From Coenobita brevimanus (Eukaryota > Arthropoda > Malacostraca > Decapoda > Coenobitidae): a stretch of 64,000 nt of DNA. Shown here piece after piece: positions 44,420-56,308 of the stretch. The position numbers were made by a program, and so were the translations under genes. Under the pieces are notes generated by a model. The model did not search any database and was not told the origin of the DNA. It was given only the letters and a program-made list of their open reading frames with translations. The stretch lies in the NCBI GenBank assembly GCA_032717465.1, contig CM064666.1, forward strand, positions 3,037,501-3,101,500, written 5' to 3'. Numbering within the stretch: position 1 is the stretch's first letter; the number at the start of each line of letters is the position of its first letter.

Positions 44420-44605
44420 TAGGCAAGGATAAAGGAACCGAAGACCAAACCTGGAAGATTGTTTCCTCCAAGAAAAGAACAAAAACAAGATAACGGAGAA
44501 CTAAATTCAACATCTATTCATTTCCAGACGTTTGGACACAATGCTGTTGAAAAACTGGAGGTCATAGGCAATATGTAATACAGACATGAGACAGTTCCAG
44601 TATAT
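44420..44605 (-). mobile_element. LINE A 3' fragment, old
   Basis: AGGCAAGGATAAAGGAACC...TTTCCTCCAAGAAAAGAACA and TTTGGACACAATGC...ACTGGAGGTCATAGGCA match the 3' UTR end of LINE A with many changes, so it is older than the other copies. Confidence 0.7.
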
Positions 44606-44799
44606 TGCTCTGCTGCCTGTAGGCAATTTTATTCGGTAAATTAGAGATTTTTTGAACTCGGGAAGATAGATACTGCCTGAGAAAGAGGGATGTTCATTGT
44701 GTCAAACTTGACCACGAGAAAAGATTATTCCTGGAAAAAAGATAAGAGATGTGTTGTATCATTAATTTTGGGTTATTTATTTAAGTTTTGTCCACTAAT

Positions 44800-45040
44800 T
44801 GGATGAGATTCAAAGTTTCAAGAGAAATACTTTGAAATGCTTTGGCCTGTTGGAGAGGATGCAGAATGAAAGACTGACTGGAAGAGTGTATGTGAGCGAG
44901 ATGGATTGGGAGAGGAGGAGGGAGAGACCAAGAATGAGATGGAAAGATGGACTCATATATGAGAGAGGGGTGTGTGAGCTGGAGAGAGGGCAGCTAAATA
45001 GTAGAAGACAAGGCGACGTGGTGGCGATTTGTATGTGATT
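44800..45040 (+). mobile_element. RTE-like LINE C-terminal fragment
   Basis: LKCFGLLERMQNERLTGRVYV...RERPRMRWKDGL matches the xRWFGHxERMxxERL...GRPRxRWxD pattern of RTE ORF2 ends. It is a third family, distinct from D1 and D2. Confidence 0.65.
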
Positions 45041-45223
45041 GCTCCTTACAGGATTATGGTGTTTGGAGATTCGTATATAGATAGACAGATTGATATTAGG
45101 ATGTTATTTGTATATTATTCCTGCCATCTTCAGGTGATCTTTATGCAACATAGTCAGCCATTGTACCAAAACTAAACCGAATAGAAAACGAACCGTACAA
45201 ATGAGTCGAGATGATTTACTGCG

Positions 45224-45511
45224 ATGAGGAGCGAACATGTGAAACACCTTAACAGACATAGACCTCTCTGCACCCTCTTAAATGTCTGCCCACAGGTAGA
45301 ACCGAACCCAGGCGATTTAGTCCCGTATTCTAGTTGGCTGAGGAAGCTCTCTAACACCTCTTCCTTGGCGATTTACTTTTGGATGTGGCTGATTAATATC
45401 CTTTTGTATGTTATTTATGCAGAGTATGGCAATATTAGAAGGCTTTGTATATCATGGAGAATGGTAATACGGTGTACGAAGAAAAATAAATCGCTTAGAA
45501 AAAGGCGTTAG
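45224..45511 (+). other. Unassigned 95-codon ORF
   Basis: Contains NVCPQVEPNPGD, reminiscent of the 2A-like VExNPGP seen near the start of some LINE ORFs, then a hydrophobic segment (SLAIYFWMWLINILLYVIYA). No other support; may be retroelement debris. Confidence 0.2.
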
Positions 45512-45574
45512 GGAACTTCCTTAACCGACGAGAACACGGGCCACACACAATCCAATCGATGTAATCTTGTAATA

Positions 45575-45920
45575 GTCCAATATACTTTATTTTGTTTTAC
45601 TTTGATTTATTTTACATTATTTTACTTGTTTTCTTTATTTTATTATACTTTATTATTCTTTATTTTATCTTACTCTAGTTCATGTTATTTTACTTTATCT
45701 TTTTTTACTTTGCCTTATTGAACTAAATTTTCTTTTACTTTGTTCTACTTGATATTGCTTTACTTTTTCTCATTCACTTTACTGTACTTATTTTACTTCC
45801 CTTACTCTGCTATGTTTATTTTATTTTACTCAACTTCATAATTTTATTTTACGTTACTTTACTTTTAACTTTATTTTACTTTACTTAATTTGGCTTAATT
45901 TTACCTAATTTTACTTTAGA
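45575..45920 (+). repeat. AT-rich (TTTTACTTTA)n-like repeat
   Basis: Irregular 9-11-bp units around TTTTACTTTA over ~345 bp. Confidence 0.8.
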
Positions 45921-46340
45921 AAGAACAGTATGACGAGGGCCGTTACAAAAATCACCTTTATTGTCAAACGTTTCGACATCTTCATGCCGTCTTTAGTGAT
46001 CTAAAGGTTGAACAATACATATGGCTCACCTAATAATGAAAAGTAAGTCTTTACTACAGTGTATCGTAAAAGTCTTGTGTGTGTGAATGTACCTTACACA
46101 AGACTTAAGGGATAAGTGGATATTGTGTTATTAAGGCGCGTCTTAATATACAAAGATTTTAATATTCTTAGGTTTTCATTGGAGCAAGAGCCAAGGATAC
46201 TAAAATGAATTCTGCTGGGTACAATATTACAGGAGTTATGTTCCCGCACCGCTGAATAGGGTGGACTGTGCACCGGGAGACCCGTTGTGGTAGACTGACC
46301 TAGAATCTTATTTTCTTTTTTTTCCCTATTGACCATCGGA
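45921..46340 (-). mobile_element. Penelope-like element, 3' fragment (GIY-YIG end)
   Basis: Minus-strand ORF 46094-46336 reads AVREHNSCNIVPSRIHFSIL then GSCSNENLRILKSLYIKTRL and NNTISTYPLSLV. This resembles the C-terminal end of Penelope-type endonucleases (H near the start, LRxLESLYI, LN, PL at the end). The downstream flank has CAAACGTTTCGACATCTTCATG. RT is absent. Confidence 0.65.
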
Positions 46341-46596
46341 ACTGAAGCCCCTGGTTATTAAGGCAAGTATATATATGTATATACAGATGCATACCGGTAT
46401 ATATATATGTATTAATCCCATAATTCTATCAAAAATTCTTCGACTATCTTATTTCTACGATGGAACACATTCTATTCATTTCTCCATTCCCTGAAATCGC
46501 CATTCTAGGAGATTCCATTCTTCACCACCACCTTTGGCTCTCCTCACCTTTCACTGATTCACGTGGTGAACAAGCCTACATCTTTTCTATTCTTAA

Positions 46597-46914
46597 CCCC
46601 TAACCTCTAGCTGACGTGTATAGCCATCGCGATTTTGAGTGTGGAGCAGCGCCGGTTGACATGTATAGCTGCAAGAGTCTTCCCCCCACCATTTGAAATT
46701 TAACATATCCTTACTCATCGACGGGACCACATGGAGATGTGAGGATACTTTCATTTGAAAGAGGAAGAATTGGTGATTCTTATGTACCTAATTTCTTTTC
46801 TAGGTGTTATAGTTTGGCAGCTATTTGGGTTTTACGTAAGGGTATTTTTTTCCATCACGGATATCTCCTGTAGGGAAGAGCGTGCAACATCGGAAAACCC
46901 CTGGCATGTAGGGG
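46597..46914. mobile_element. piggyBac-type MITE, 318 bp
   Basis: TTAA at 46593-46596 and 46915-46918; ends CCCCTAACC and, reverse-complemented, CCCCTACAT. Sister LINE copies read TATCCTTAATGACCTAGAGC without interruption, giving the empty site. TGACRTGTATAGC occurs twice near the left end. Confidence 0.8.
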
Positions 46915-48631
46915 TTAATGACCTAGAGCAACTTGTACAGCACCCTACCCATATCCCTGACTGCCTTGGAGAGAGCTCAAACATACCTGACCTCTTCCTT
47001 ACAACTAATCCTTCTGCTTAAACTGTTAATCTTTCCTCCCTGTTGGGCTCCTCCGATCACAACCTTATTACCTCGGCCTGTCCTATCGCTCCAGTATGGC
47101 CTGTGGACCATCCAAAGAAATGTTGACTGTGGGACTTTGGAGCTGCAGATTGGGAAGCCCTCAGGCAGTACTTCTTTGATTTTCCCTGGAATGATTATTG
47201 CTTCCATGCCCTGGAGCCATTTGAGTGTGCCTTGCGCATTATGAAGGTTATTCTATCGGGTATAGAAGCATATATTCCCTTCTCATATCCTTTGACTAAT
47301 GCAAGAAAGCCTTGGATTAATCACGCTTGTTCTAATGCTGTCTGCAACAAGGAGAGGGCCTATAAAAGGTACCAGAGCCAACCCACCCCTGAATCACATC
47401 TTTCTTATGTTTCTGCATGGAACCGTGCTAAGTCTGTTCTTCGCTTTGCTAAAAATAATTTCATCCATACGAAATGCCCTCAACTTTACAACTCAAATTG
47501 TTCCCGCTCCTTCTTGTACCTTGCCAAAAACCTTTCTAACAACTTTACCATCATCCTTCCCTCCTCTTTTCTACTCTGATAGTTCTATAGCTATTTCTTC
47601 TAATGATAAAGCAGATCTCTTAGCTCAGACTTTCTCCTCCAATTCCACCTTAGATGATTTTAGTGTTGTTCCTCCATCACTTCCCCCCTCTCTCTTCCTC
47701 GTGGTTGACATTAAAATATCTTCAGTTGATGTATTTCCGGTCATCACTGGCCTTAGTACTAACAAAGCATATGGGCCTGATGGAGTCCCTATTGTTGTCC
47801 TCAAGAACTGTAGTTATGTGCTTACACCCTGCCTATATAAACTATTTCACCTTTGTTTGTCAACTTGTACCTTTCCTTCTTGCTGGAAGTTTCCTCTTAT
47901 TCAGCCAGCACAAAGAAGGGTGACCATTCCCAACCCTCTAACTATCGTCCAATTGCTTTAACATCCTGTGTCTCAAAAGTTTTTGAGTTTATTCTTAACA
48001 GAAAAATTTCAAAGCATCTTTCCTATGACAACCTTCTTGCTGATTGTCAGTATGGGTCATGCTCCACTGACAATCTTCTCACCTACCTTTCAGACTCCTG
48101 GTCATCCTCCTTTCAGGACTTTTGCAAAAGCTTTGCCATTTCACTTGACATCTCAAAGGCTTTCGACCGAGTCTGGCATAAATCATTAGTTTCCAAACTG
48201 CCCTCTTATGGTTTCTATCCTTTTATCTGTGCCTTCATCTATAGCTTCCTTTCTGGTTGTTCTATAGCTGCTGTTGTAGATGGTCATTGTTCATCTCCTA
48301 GATCTGTCAACAGTGGTGTTCGTCAGGGCTCTATCCTATCACCCTCTCTCTTCCTTTAATTCATCAGTGACCTTCTAAGCTGTACATCTAACCCTATCCA
48401 ATTGTACGCCGATGATTCCACCCTTCACCTTTCCATTCAGTTTCCACAACGTCCATCTCAGCAGTTACTACAACAAACAAGGGATAAGGCTATGGCACAC
48501 CTAATGTCTAATTTGGCTCGTAACTCTGACTGGGGTAAAAATACTCTTGATGTTTTTAATGCATCAGAGACTCAGTTTTAACACCTATCAACCCGAAAAA
48601 ATCATCCACAGGAGTACCCACTAATGCTTAA

Positions 48632-49513
48632 CCCCTAAAGTGCTAATTGCATCAATTGATGTGCTCTGCATTTTATGCCAAAACGCGTAATCGCATCAAT
48701 TGAGTGGGGCCTGTAACAAACTGCGGAATGCTTCCTCCACCCCGATTATGACTGTACATGGCTTTAGACCAATGAGAATTGACCCCTGAGTGGCGTGAGG
48801 GGGGATCAGACCAACATGGGCGGTGGGGGGCTCCCCTCCTCTGGGCCACCTCCACGCCATCCTCTACCCCACTCCCTCACTCACTCCCTGTCCCCCATCA
48901 CCCTCCCACCCCTCCATGCACCTGCAACAACACGCATATGGTTTCAACTCTCTTCCCACCACAACCTGTGTCCCTTCCCACTCATTCTCGCCCCTCTTCC
49001 CACCCTGCTTGCCTTGCGTCCCTCCGGAACCCCACCCTATCCCTCCCTCCTTGTCCTTCACTACCCTCCCACCCCCCACAGACCCCCGAAAGGTATCAGG
49101 CCGCCAAGATGTTACAGAACACACTGAAGTGCTTTCTTTTCATGTGAAAAGTTGGTTATTTTTCCAATCCCTGAACTGATAAGCCTACTCCACACGGCCT
49201 AGTAATCTCCCCACACCTACATACATCTGTTTTCATGGTTGTTGTGACAAAACACTTTGAAATGACTTGTTTCAATAAGAAAAATGTGTAGTTATCAAAA
49301 TTTTCATGTTTTAGAGTGTTTTCTAGGGGTTACTATTATAAACTTGTGCAGTAACTCTTTGGCCTACAGGGATGCAGATTACATTGTCTGGTGTGTACAT
49401 TTTTCCTCTTTAGCCAGAACACAATCAATTTGCCCTTGGTGAAAGTCGCCAAAACACCCCCAAAATGCAGTTGTGGGAATTACCCTGCCTGAAATAATTG
49501 CAGTCTTTAGGGG
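48632..49513. mobile_element. piggyBac-type MITE, 882 bp
   Basis: TTAA at 48628-48631 and 49514-49517; ends CCCCTAAAGTGC and, reverse-complemented, CCCCTAAAGACT. Empty site known from other LINE A copies (CTAATGTTTAATAATATTC). The left end has palindrome CATCAATTGATG and a second GCATCAATTGA. The centre is Pro-codon-rich C-rich DNA with no recognised gene. Confidence 0.8.
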
Positions 49514-50227
49514 TTAATAACATCCAGCTCAATCCTGCATCATCCTTGAACATGTTTGGGGTATCATTCACTCGGGACTTATCTTGGAAAGATCATATCG
49601 CATTTATCGTATAATCTGCTTCCAAGAGATTAGGAGTGCTAAGCTGACTCTGTACCTTCTTTACCCCTGCACAGTTGTTGACTTTAAAAACGGGTTTTAT
49701 TCGCCCCCGTGTGGAGTACAACTCTCATGTGTGGGGAGGCTCCCCATATACAGCTCTTCTCAATAGTGTGGGCTCCCATCAACCTCTATCTCTTCGTCGC
49801 ACTATTGCATCTTTATCTCTTTTCTATGGCTACTTCAAGTGTCACTGCTCCTCTGAACTGTCTGCTTGGATCCCTACACCTCTACGATGGGTGCGTTGCA
49901 CCCGTCGAACAACTAACTCTCATCACTTTTCTGTCCAACTCTCTCATGCAGGAGTTGACAGTTACTCCCAGTCCTTCATTTAGGCAATATGTCAACCCTG
50001 GAACTGTCTTCCTGTGTCTATATTTCCTACTTCGTATGATCTCCAGTCTTTCAAACGCAGTGTGTCCAGGCATCCTGAAATGAATGGATCTTAAATTTGG
50101 CAGTCTTTTGTATTGTTTTTGTTTTTTTCTTGGAAGGAACAGTTTGCAGGTTCCTGGCCTTTTGTTAATTCTTCCTTGCATAAAAATATAGGTCTACATA
50201 CACACATGCATGAATATATACACCCCC

Positions 50228-50228
<1 letters not shown>

Positions 50229-50283
<55 letters not shown>

Positions 50284-50302
50284 CACACACACACATACAC
50301 AC

Positions 50303-50378
<76 letters not shown>
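50229..50378 (+). repeat. (CA)n followed by (TA)n
   Basis: CA run to about 50305, then TA run to 50378, directly before the truncated RTE start. Confidence 0.95.
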
Positions 50379-51854
50379 CAGGAGAGGGAGGGGATGCGTG
50401 GATCAGGTGTTTGCTGTGAGACAAGTGTGTGAAAAGTATTTACCGAAAGGCAAGGATGTGTTTTGGGCGTTCATGGAGTTAGAGAAAGCGTATGATAGAA
50501 TTGATAGGGAGGCTCTGTGGACTGTTTTAAGATTGTATGGACTTGATGGTAGGTTACAAAAAGGGGTGAAAAGATTTTATGTAAATAGTGGAGCGTGTGT
50601 AAGAGTGGGAAATGCTGTGAGTGATTGGTTTCTTGTGAGAGTGGAGCTGCGACAGGGATGTGTGATGACGCCTTGGTTGTTTAATATTTACATGGATGGT
50701 GTTGTAAGGGAGGTGAATGCAAGAGTTTTAGGTGGAGGTCTGAGTCTAGTGAATGTTGATGGTGAAGAGTGGAATCTAAAGCAGCTGCTGTTTGCAGATG
50801 ATACTGCACTGGTGGCCGATTCAGAGGAGAGATTGAGACAGTTGGGAGTTTGGAAGGGTGTGCGAAAGGAGGAAATTGAAAGTAAATGAGAATAAGAGTA
50901 AAGTGATGAAGTGTACAAGGTAGGTAGATGGTAGAGGGATGAATATAGTTTTGAATGGTGAGTTGCTTGAGGAGGTAGAGTGTTTTAAATACCTAGGGTC
51001 ACATGTTGCTGTGGATGGAAGAATAGATGCAGAAGTGAAGTTTAGAATAAATGAAGTAGGAAAGGTGCTGGGAGGAATGAAAAAAGTGTTTAGATGTCGT
51101 TTGCTTAGAATGGATGTAAAAAGAAGGCTGTATGAGGGTGTTGTGGTACCGACTGCGTTATATGGGGCTGAAACATGGAATATGGGTGTAGCAGAGAGGA
51201 AAAGTTTGAATGTAATGGAGATGAGGTGTCTGAGGAGTATGTGTGGAGTGACGCCTATGCATCAAGTGCGAAATGATGAAGTGCGAAGGAGAACTGGAGT
51301 TGTTTGGGAGATGGCTGGTAGAGTTGAGCAGAGGGTGTTGCGATGGTTTGGGCATATGGAGAGAATGGATAATGAGAGATTGGTGTAAAAGATAACTAAA
51401 TCTGATGTGAGAGGTCTAAGGCTGAGAGGAAGACCACGAATAGGATGGATGGACAGTGTGCAGAGAGCGCTGGATGCGAGAGGGATGTCTGTTGAGCAAG
51501 GAAGAGTGGCTGTGCGTGACAGAAATAAATGGAGAGAAAGTGTGAATGAATAAGTGATGAAGCAGCCCTGAGGGGATATTCTCCCGCATTTGGTCTAAAC
51601 AGCTAGTCAGGTCAGGTGCGGGTAAAGGGATGGGTCTGTTCTGATGTGGCAGGGGTTAACCAGTTCTGCTGTCGGGCCCTGCTGCGGATGTCACTGATTA
51701 CATTGCGCAGTTGACCCTTGTGTGGTGTGGTGCTGTGGGGATCTGTCCGTTCTCCCCTTTGGGACTAAGATGTGAATGAATGTGTTTGAATGGATGAGTA
51801 AATGGGGAATGTGTCGTCCTGTCTCGGCTACCTCCCTATCCTTGGGGGAAGCAG

Positions 51855-51860
<6 letters not shown>
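50379..51860 (+). mobile_element. RTE-like LINE (family D2), 5'-truncated copy
   Basis: Starts in RT at RGRGCVDQVFAVRQV (50382) and includes WAFMELEKAYDRIDREALW, LRQGCVMTPWLFNIYMDGV and LLFADDTALVADSEE (catalytic DD intact). A frameshift near 50840 is followed by the open C-terminus 50939-51388 (NIVLNGELLEEVECFKYLGS, ALYGAETWNM, WFGHMERMDNERLV). The 3' UTR ends GGGGGAAGCAGCC and then (TA)n at 51858-51898. Confidence 0.85.
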
Positions 51861-51899
<39 letters not shown>

Positions 51900-51900
<1 letters not shown>

Positions 51901-52643
51901 CTTTGTTTATACTATTTTTCCTGTTTTTCATATTATATAACATATAAAAAAATATATAATCTAAAAACTCTAGAACTAATAAACCTACCCGACAACTTGC
52001 TAACCTATACTAAAGCCTAAATGTAGAAACAGCTAAACCTCCACTAATGGGAAAAGTACTTTGATGAAGATAACACCATCGACTGCAGATATGTAAAGCC
52101 TTTCTACATTACACACCGACACACATCACCTGCTGTCTGTTAACTGAGGCACATGGATTAAAATAGGGGACACCAGTATATGAAAGAGAACCATAGGAAC
52201 CCATAACTATTCCATATACATCAACTATCGGCCCTGGTTAAGAAAACTTATGGAAGTAGTTGTAACGCATTAACATATTTACAAGAGGTGAGATACCTTG
52301 TCCAACAGAATACCATCGACTGAAAGTGCCCAGTACCTTTCTATATTGCACACTTGCATTCATTAATAAATGACTATCAGGAGAGGAACATGGTTTAATA
52401 CCCTTTTGTAACTCATTAATACAAACTACGTCAGTATTAAAAGAAGTAAACGAATCACGAAATAGGATGTGTTCCAAAGTCTCTTATTTATCTAGAATCC
52501 AGACCCTTACCAAGAATCCGGACCTTTACCCAGACTCTTTAAGAAGGAGATCTGGAAGAAGTAGAATTCTGGGCTTCCTTGTATGGTAGGGTTGAAAGAG
52601 GAGTTGACACTTTTATATGCCTGGGTCTCACTCTGATCTTAAT
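51900..52643. repeat. Unclassified sequence with a ~95-bp direct repeat
   Basis: About 52066-52165 and 52308-52400 share AACACCATCGACTG and CCTTTCTACATTRCACAC blocks. A minus ORF (52238-52477) has no recognised domain. Confidence 0.5.
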
Positions 52644-53145
52644 TTAACCCCTGGCGTCTGGCATAGATTTCCACCGACCCTTCTCCTAGCAGGGCATTTC
52701 AGAGAAAATCACCTTTTTTTTTAAACCTTAATATCTCAGCTACTACATGACCAAAAATGAAAAAACTGTCATAATACTCACAAATACTTCGATTTTAAGC
52801 TGAAGCCCCAGATTGTCCGTGAAATGCATGTAGTGAGAGAGAAAGAGAGAATGGGAAATTGAGGCTACTTTTGGTGCTTTTTTCACCCGTGTCCATATCC
52901 ATGGCTGAGGTGCCGTGGCACAACTAAGGCTTATACTAGCTCTGCACAGTAATAACTTTCCACAGTTTCTTTCTGAATGTGTTCAAGAAGAACACATTCA
53001 AAACCAAACACCATTTCTTCGTAGGTTTTTCAGAATTGTGGCATGAATGTGGTTGTGAGTGTGGTTACTATAGCAATGACCCTGAGGCAGGCTGGCTTAG
53101 TTCACCAGCAGCTCACCACCGTGCCACCATGCCTCTACCAGTGCC

Positions 53146-53191
<46 letters not shown>

Positions 53192-53261
53192 GCATATATG
53201 TTTGGCTTGCATCGTCGCTTGATTCTAGCACCGCTGTGTCACTAGAAGGCTGAGTATTACT

Positions 53262-53307
53262 ACAACTACTACAAATATTGCTACTGCTACCACTACTACT
53301 ACCACTG

Positions 53308-53340
<33 letters not shown>

Positions 53341-53545
53341 TTACTACTACTACTACTACTATTGCCACTACTATTACTAATACTGCTTCTACTACTACCA
53401 CTACCATTGCTACTACTACTACTACTACTACTACTACCACTACCATTACTACTACTACTACCACTACCATTACTACTACTACTACTACTAGTACTACTAC
53501 TACTGCTACTACTACTACTACTACCACCACCACCACCCCTACTAT

Positions 53546-53580
<35 letters not shown>

Positions 53581-53600
53581 TTCCTGCTAATACTACTACA
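53262..53600 (+). repeat. (TAC)n trinucleotide array
   Basis: ~340 bp of TAC/ACT with ACC and GCT variants, like 22858-23370. Confidence 0.95.
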
Positions 53601-54394
53601 TAAAACCTAAATAATAATATTGTGACCAAAACAGTTATCCAAGAACTATCCATAATCGCCTGTATTTTCCTATATAACATTTTTTTTTCCCTGTGATTTA
53701 AACATTCTCATCATAAATAGGTACCCACATGAAAACTTTCAATTTAAAATAAGGCACTGATTTCACCATGAAACAAAAATTTCTTATTCCATTATTCGCA
53801 TAAATATACACAGAGCGCTGGTGCGAGGCTTGCCCCATGGCGCTTCCTTCTCCCTCCCTCCCTCCTCCTTTTCTCCACTCACTACTTCCTCTTCCATCTC
53901 ATCTGTGCCAATATCTCCCTCTCCAGGATCGTCAATACCCTCTGAACCATTCCCATCATCAGAAATAGCAGATGAATGAACAGGGGGAAACGATGGGTGC
54001 ACAAAGGAGGACTCACGAGATCCACCCTCCTCATCTGATGCATAAATATCCAACGCATAAATATTATCACTCATCACGGTGGTTGCTTTCCTTAGAGGAA
54101 GTGTCACTTTCCCCACTCACAACTGCCGATAATGTCACCTTTAGTTCTCTCCCTATCGCACCATCATGAATGCCTTTTCTTTTCTGGCCTTTCCACTTCA
54201 TTGATGTTGAAGTCGGTGGATGCAGGCACTCAGCCAAGGATCCAGACACAGGGAAAATTTTTTACGTAGGTCTATCCATTATAGAGGTATGCAGGTTACT
54301 GAAGCGTGACTTGGATGCATGCAGGAAGGGTGCCAGTGGCAGTATGTGGTGGAAATAACGCAAGAAATATTCAAACAATGCCACAAAACACTTG

Positions 54395-54397
<3 letters not shown>

Positions 54398-54440
<43 letters not shown>
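54398..54440 (+). repeat. (TA)n microsatellite
   Basis: TA run near the right end of the TTAA element. Confidence 0.9.
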
Positions 54441-54441
<1 letters not shown>

Positions 54442-54557
54442 TGTATATGCCACCTGGACGTCTCTGGGCCGTCAGGTATACATGACACATAATGCCATGG
54501 GTTAATCTCCATCTGTTAAAAGGAATATATCAAACAAATGGGATATTATCATATTCA

Positions 54558-54647
54558 CCCAAAAATTCTCAAAGAAGGAAAAAATCTGGAATGTGTAAAA
54601 ATTCAATCTTCCCTTTTTAGCCTGGGTGTGTGGAGTTAATAAAGACT
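54558..54647 (-). pseudogene. Decayed copy of the 3' half of P450 exon 2
   Basis: Minus strand reads KVFINSTHPG in one frame and, after a one-base shift, GRLNFYTFQIFSFFENF in another. These align with KAAFSNPSLHGRADF and GRADFLSFKIFSLFENL of exon 2. The GT at the donor position is kept (TTGGGTGAAT). It lies in intron 2, about 2.3 kb downstream of exon 2, just outside a TTAA element. Confidence 0.7.
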
Positions 54648-54649
54648 TT

Positions 54650-55355
54650 GAATGAAATTGTACAGGATGGACCATATATAGCACAACCCAACTCTCAGGT
54701 GTTGCCGGGACGGCTAAGTCAGTGTTACTAGTGTTTACCCTGCATCATCTTGTACTTCCCAGAACATTGTCTATGCTTTATAGTCTTTTTTTATTCAGTC
54801 TTTAATTCTTTCTTTATTTGCTTCATTGCATTGCATAGATGACTAAATTTTCCAGGAAACAACTATGCTCTTTTTTTCGTCTAGCTTGGACTAAAATCGT
54901 CAGTTGGATGCTGCTTATGGTATTATTTTAAAGCTAAATAGTTGTACTTTATCATAGTTTGTTCAAAAAAGGAAAACAAAGAAATAAAGTCAAAATGATG
55001 AGTAGAAATTTGGCAAAAAAAAAAAAAAAAATCATGCCTTAGAAAAATATTTGGCAAACAAAACTAATAAAGATATATAAATTTGGTTTAAACCAGGCAA
55101 CACTACAGTAAATTTTCTTGACAACGATATATAGATTATGGTTATTTCTGCATTTTGTTATGCAGTAAAGCAAAAGGAAAAAGATGCACAGTTTTTTGTG
55201 CCTCAGCCACATATTCACTTCCCGATCTTTTTCTTTGATCAATGTAAATATATTTTTTCATGATAGGATGTTGGTTGTGGTGTTATTATCAAGCTGAATT
55301 GTTGTACTTTATTGTGGTATGTTCATGAAATGAAAATAAAGAAATTATAAGTCAA
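54650..55355. repeat. AT-rich intron with a direct-repeat pair
   Basis: About 54918-54995 and 55277-55358 share AGTTGTACTTTAT and RTTGTACTTTAT...GTTCA...AATAAAGAAAT blocks. No gene. Confidence 0.5.
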
Positions 55356-55359
55356 AGTT

Positions 55360-56308
55360 TTTCTTTTTTATGCAGGGAAGAACGAACCAAAGCCCATGAG
55401 CCCGCAATAACAGTTCCCTCCAAAAGAAAAACAAAATACAAGAGAGAGCCAAATTCAAGATCCGATCATTTCGAGATGCCTGGACACAATGTGTTTGAAA
55501 GACTGGAGATCATAGGAAGCAGGAAATACAGACTGAGGGAGACAGTTCCAGAGCTGACCTGTTGCATAAATGAAGGTCTGATAGTAACGGTTAACTCTTG
55601 CATTCGAGAGTTGGACAGAAAAGGGATGAGAGTTTGCTGCTAGACGGGTGCTACGGGCCCATCGTAGAGGTGGAGGAATGCATGCAGACAGTTCAGAGGA
55701 GCAGTGACCATTGAAGTAGCAATTGAAAAGGGATAAAGATGCAACAGTGCAGCGAAGAGACAGAGGTTGAAGGGAGTCAGTAAGAGGAGAAGAGTTAATG
55801 AGGTGAAAAGCCTTTGACTCCACCCTATTGAGAAGAGCTGTATGTGGGGAGCCCCCCCACTCATGAGAGTTGTACTCCACACAGGGGCAGATAAAACCCC
55901 TGTATAGAATCAACAATTGTGCAGGGGTAAAGAAGGAACAGAGTCGGCTTAGCACACCCAATCTCTCGGAAGCAGATTTTACAAGAGGTGTAATATGATC
56001 TTTCCAAGATAAGTCCTGAGTAAATGAAACCCCAAGCATGTTCAAAGATGATGCAGGATTAAGCTGAATATTATTAAACATTAGTGGGTATACCTATGGA
56101 AGATTTTGTCAGGTTGATAGGTGTAAGAACTGAGTCTTAGAAGCTTTAAAAATAACCAGATTATTTTTACCCCAGTCAGAGATATGAGCCAAGTCAGACA
56201 TTAGGTGTGCCATAACCTCATCCCTTGTTTGCTGAAGTAACTGTTGAGATGGGCTTTTCGGGAACCGCATCGAAAGATGAAGGGTGGAGTCATCAGTGTA
56301 TGAGTGGC
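55360..56308 (-). mobile_element. LINE A copy 6, 3' fragment
   Basis: T-run and ATGCAGGGAAGAACG mark the 3' end. The minus ORF 55455-56081 (208 residues) is open from [20 protein letters not shown] to the family terminus LEMIGS. 5'-truncated inside the RT palm at about 56308. Confidence 0.88.

Larger units (their letters stand above)
46428..50187 (+). mobile_element. LINE A copy 5, broken, with two nested TTAA MITEs
   Basis: Begins within the endonuclease (AAAAATTCTTCGACTATCTT) and ends TTCCTTGCATAAAAATA. Pieces: endonuclease, MITE 46597-46914, endonuclease to RT (47232-48359, with FDRVWH and a VPQGS-equivalent changed to VRQGS), palm (ADDST in another frame at about 48410), MITE 48632-49513, post-RT. 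Many stops; older than copies 2 and 3. Confidence 0.85.
52648..54501 (-). mobile_element. TTAA-flanked piggyBac-like element, transposase mostly lost
   Basis: TTAA at 52644-52647 and 54502-54505; ends CCCCTGGCGT and, reverse-complemented, CCCATGGCAT. On the minus strand 54249-53784 gives two overlapping ORFs including SDNIYALDIYASDEEGGSRE then SISDDGNG-like acidic runs, as in piggyBac N-termini (inference). No DDD domain remains. Contains (CA)n at 53151-53190 and (TAC)n at 53262-53600. Confidence 0.6.

Noticed and set aside
48779..49179. Pro-rich ORFs of ~120 residues
   Set aside because: Three frames of one C-rich stretch within a TTAA MITE; no coding signature.
53225..53680. Poly-Val and poly-Leu ORFs
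   Set aside because: Translations of the (TAC)n array.
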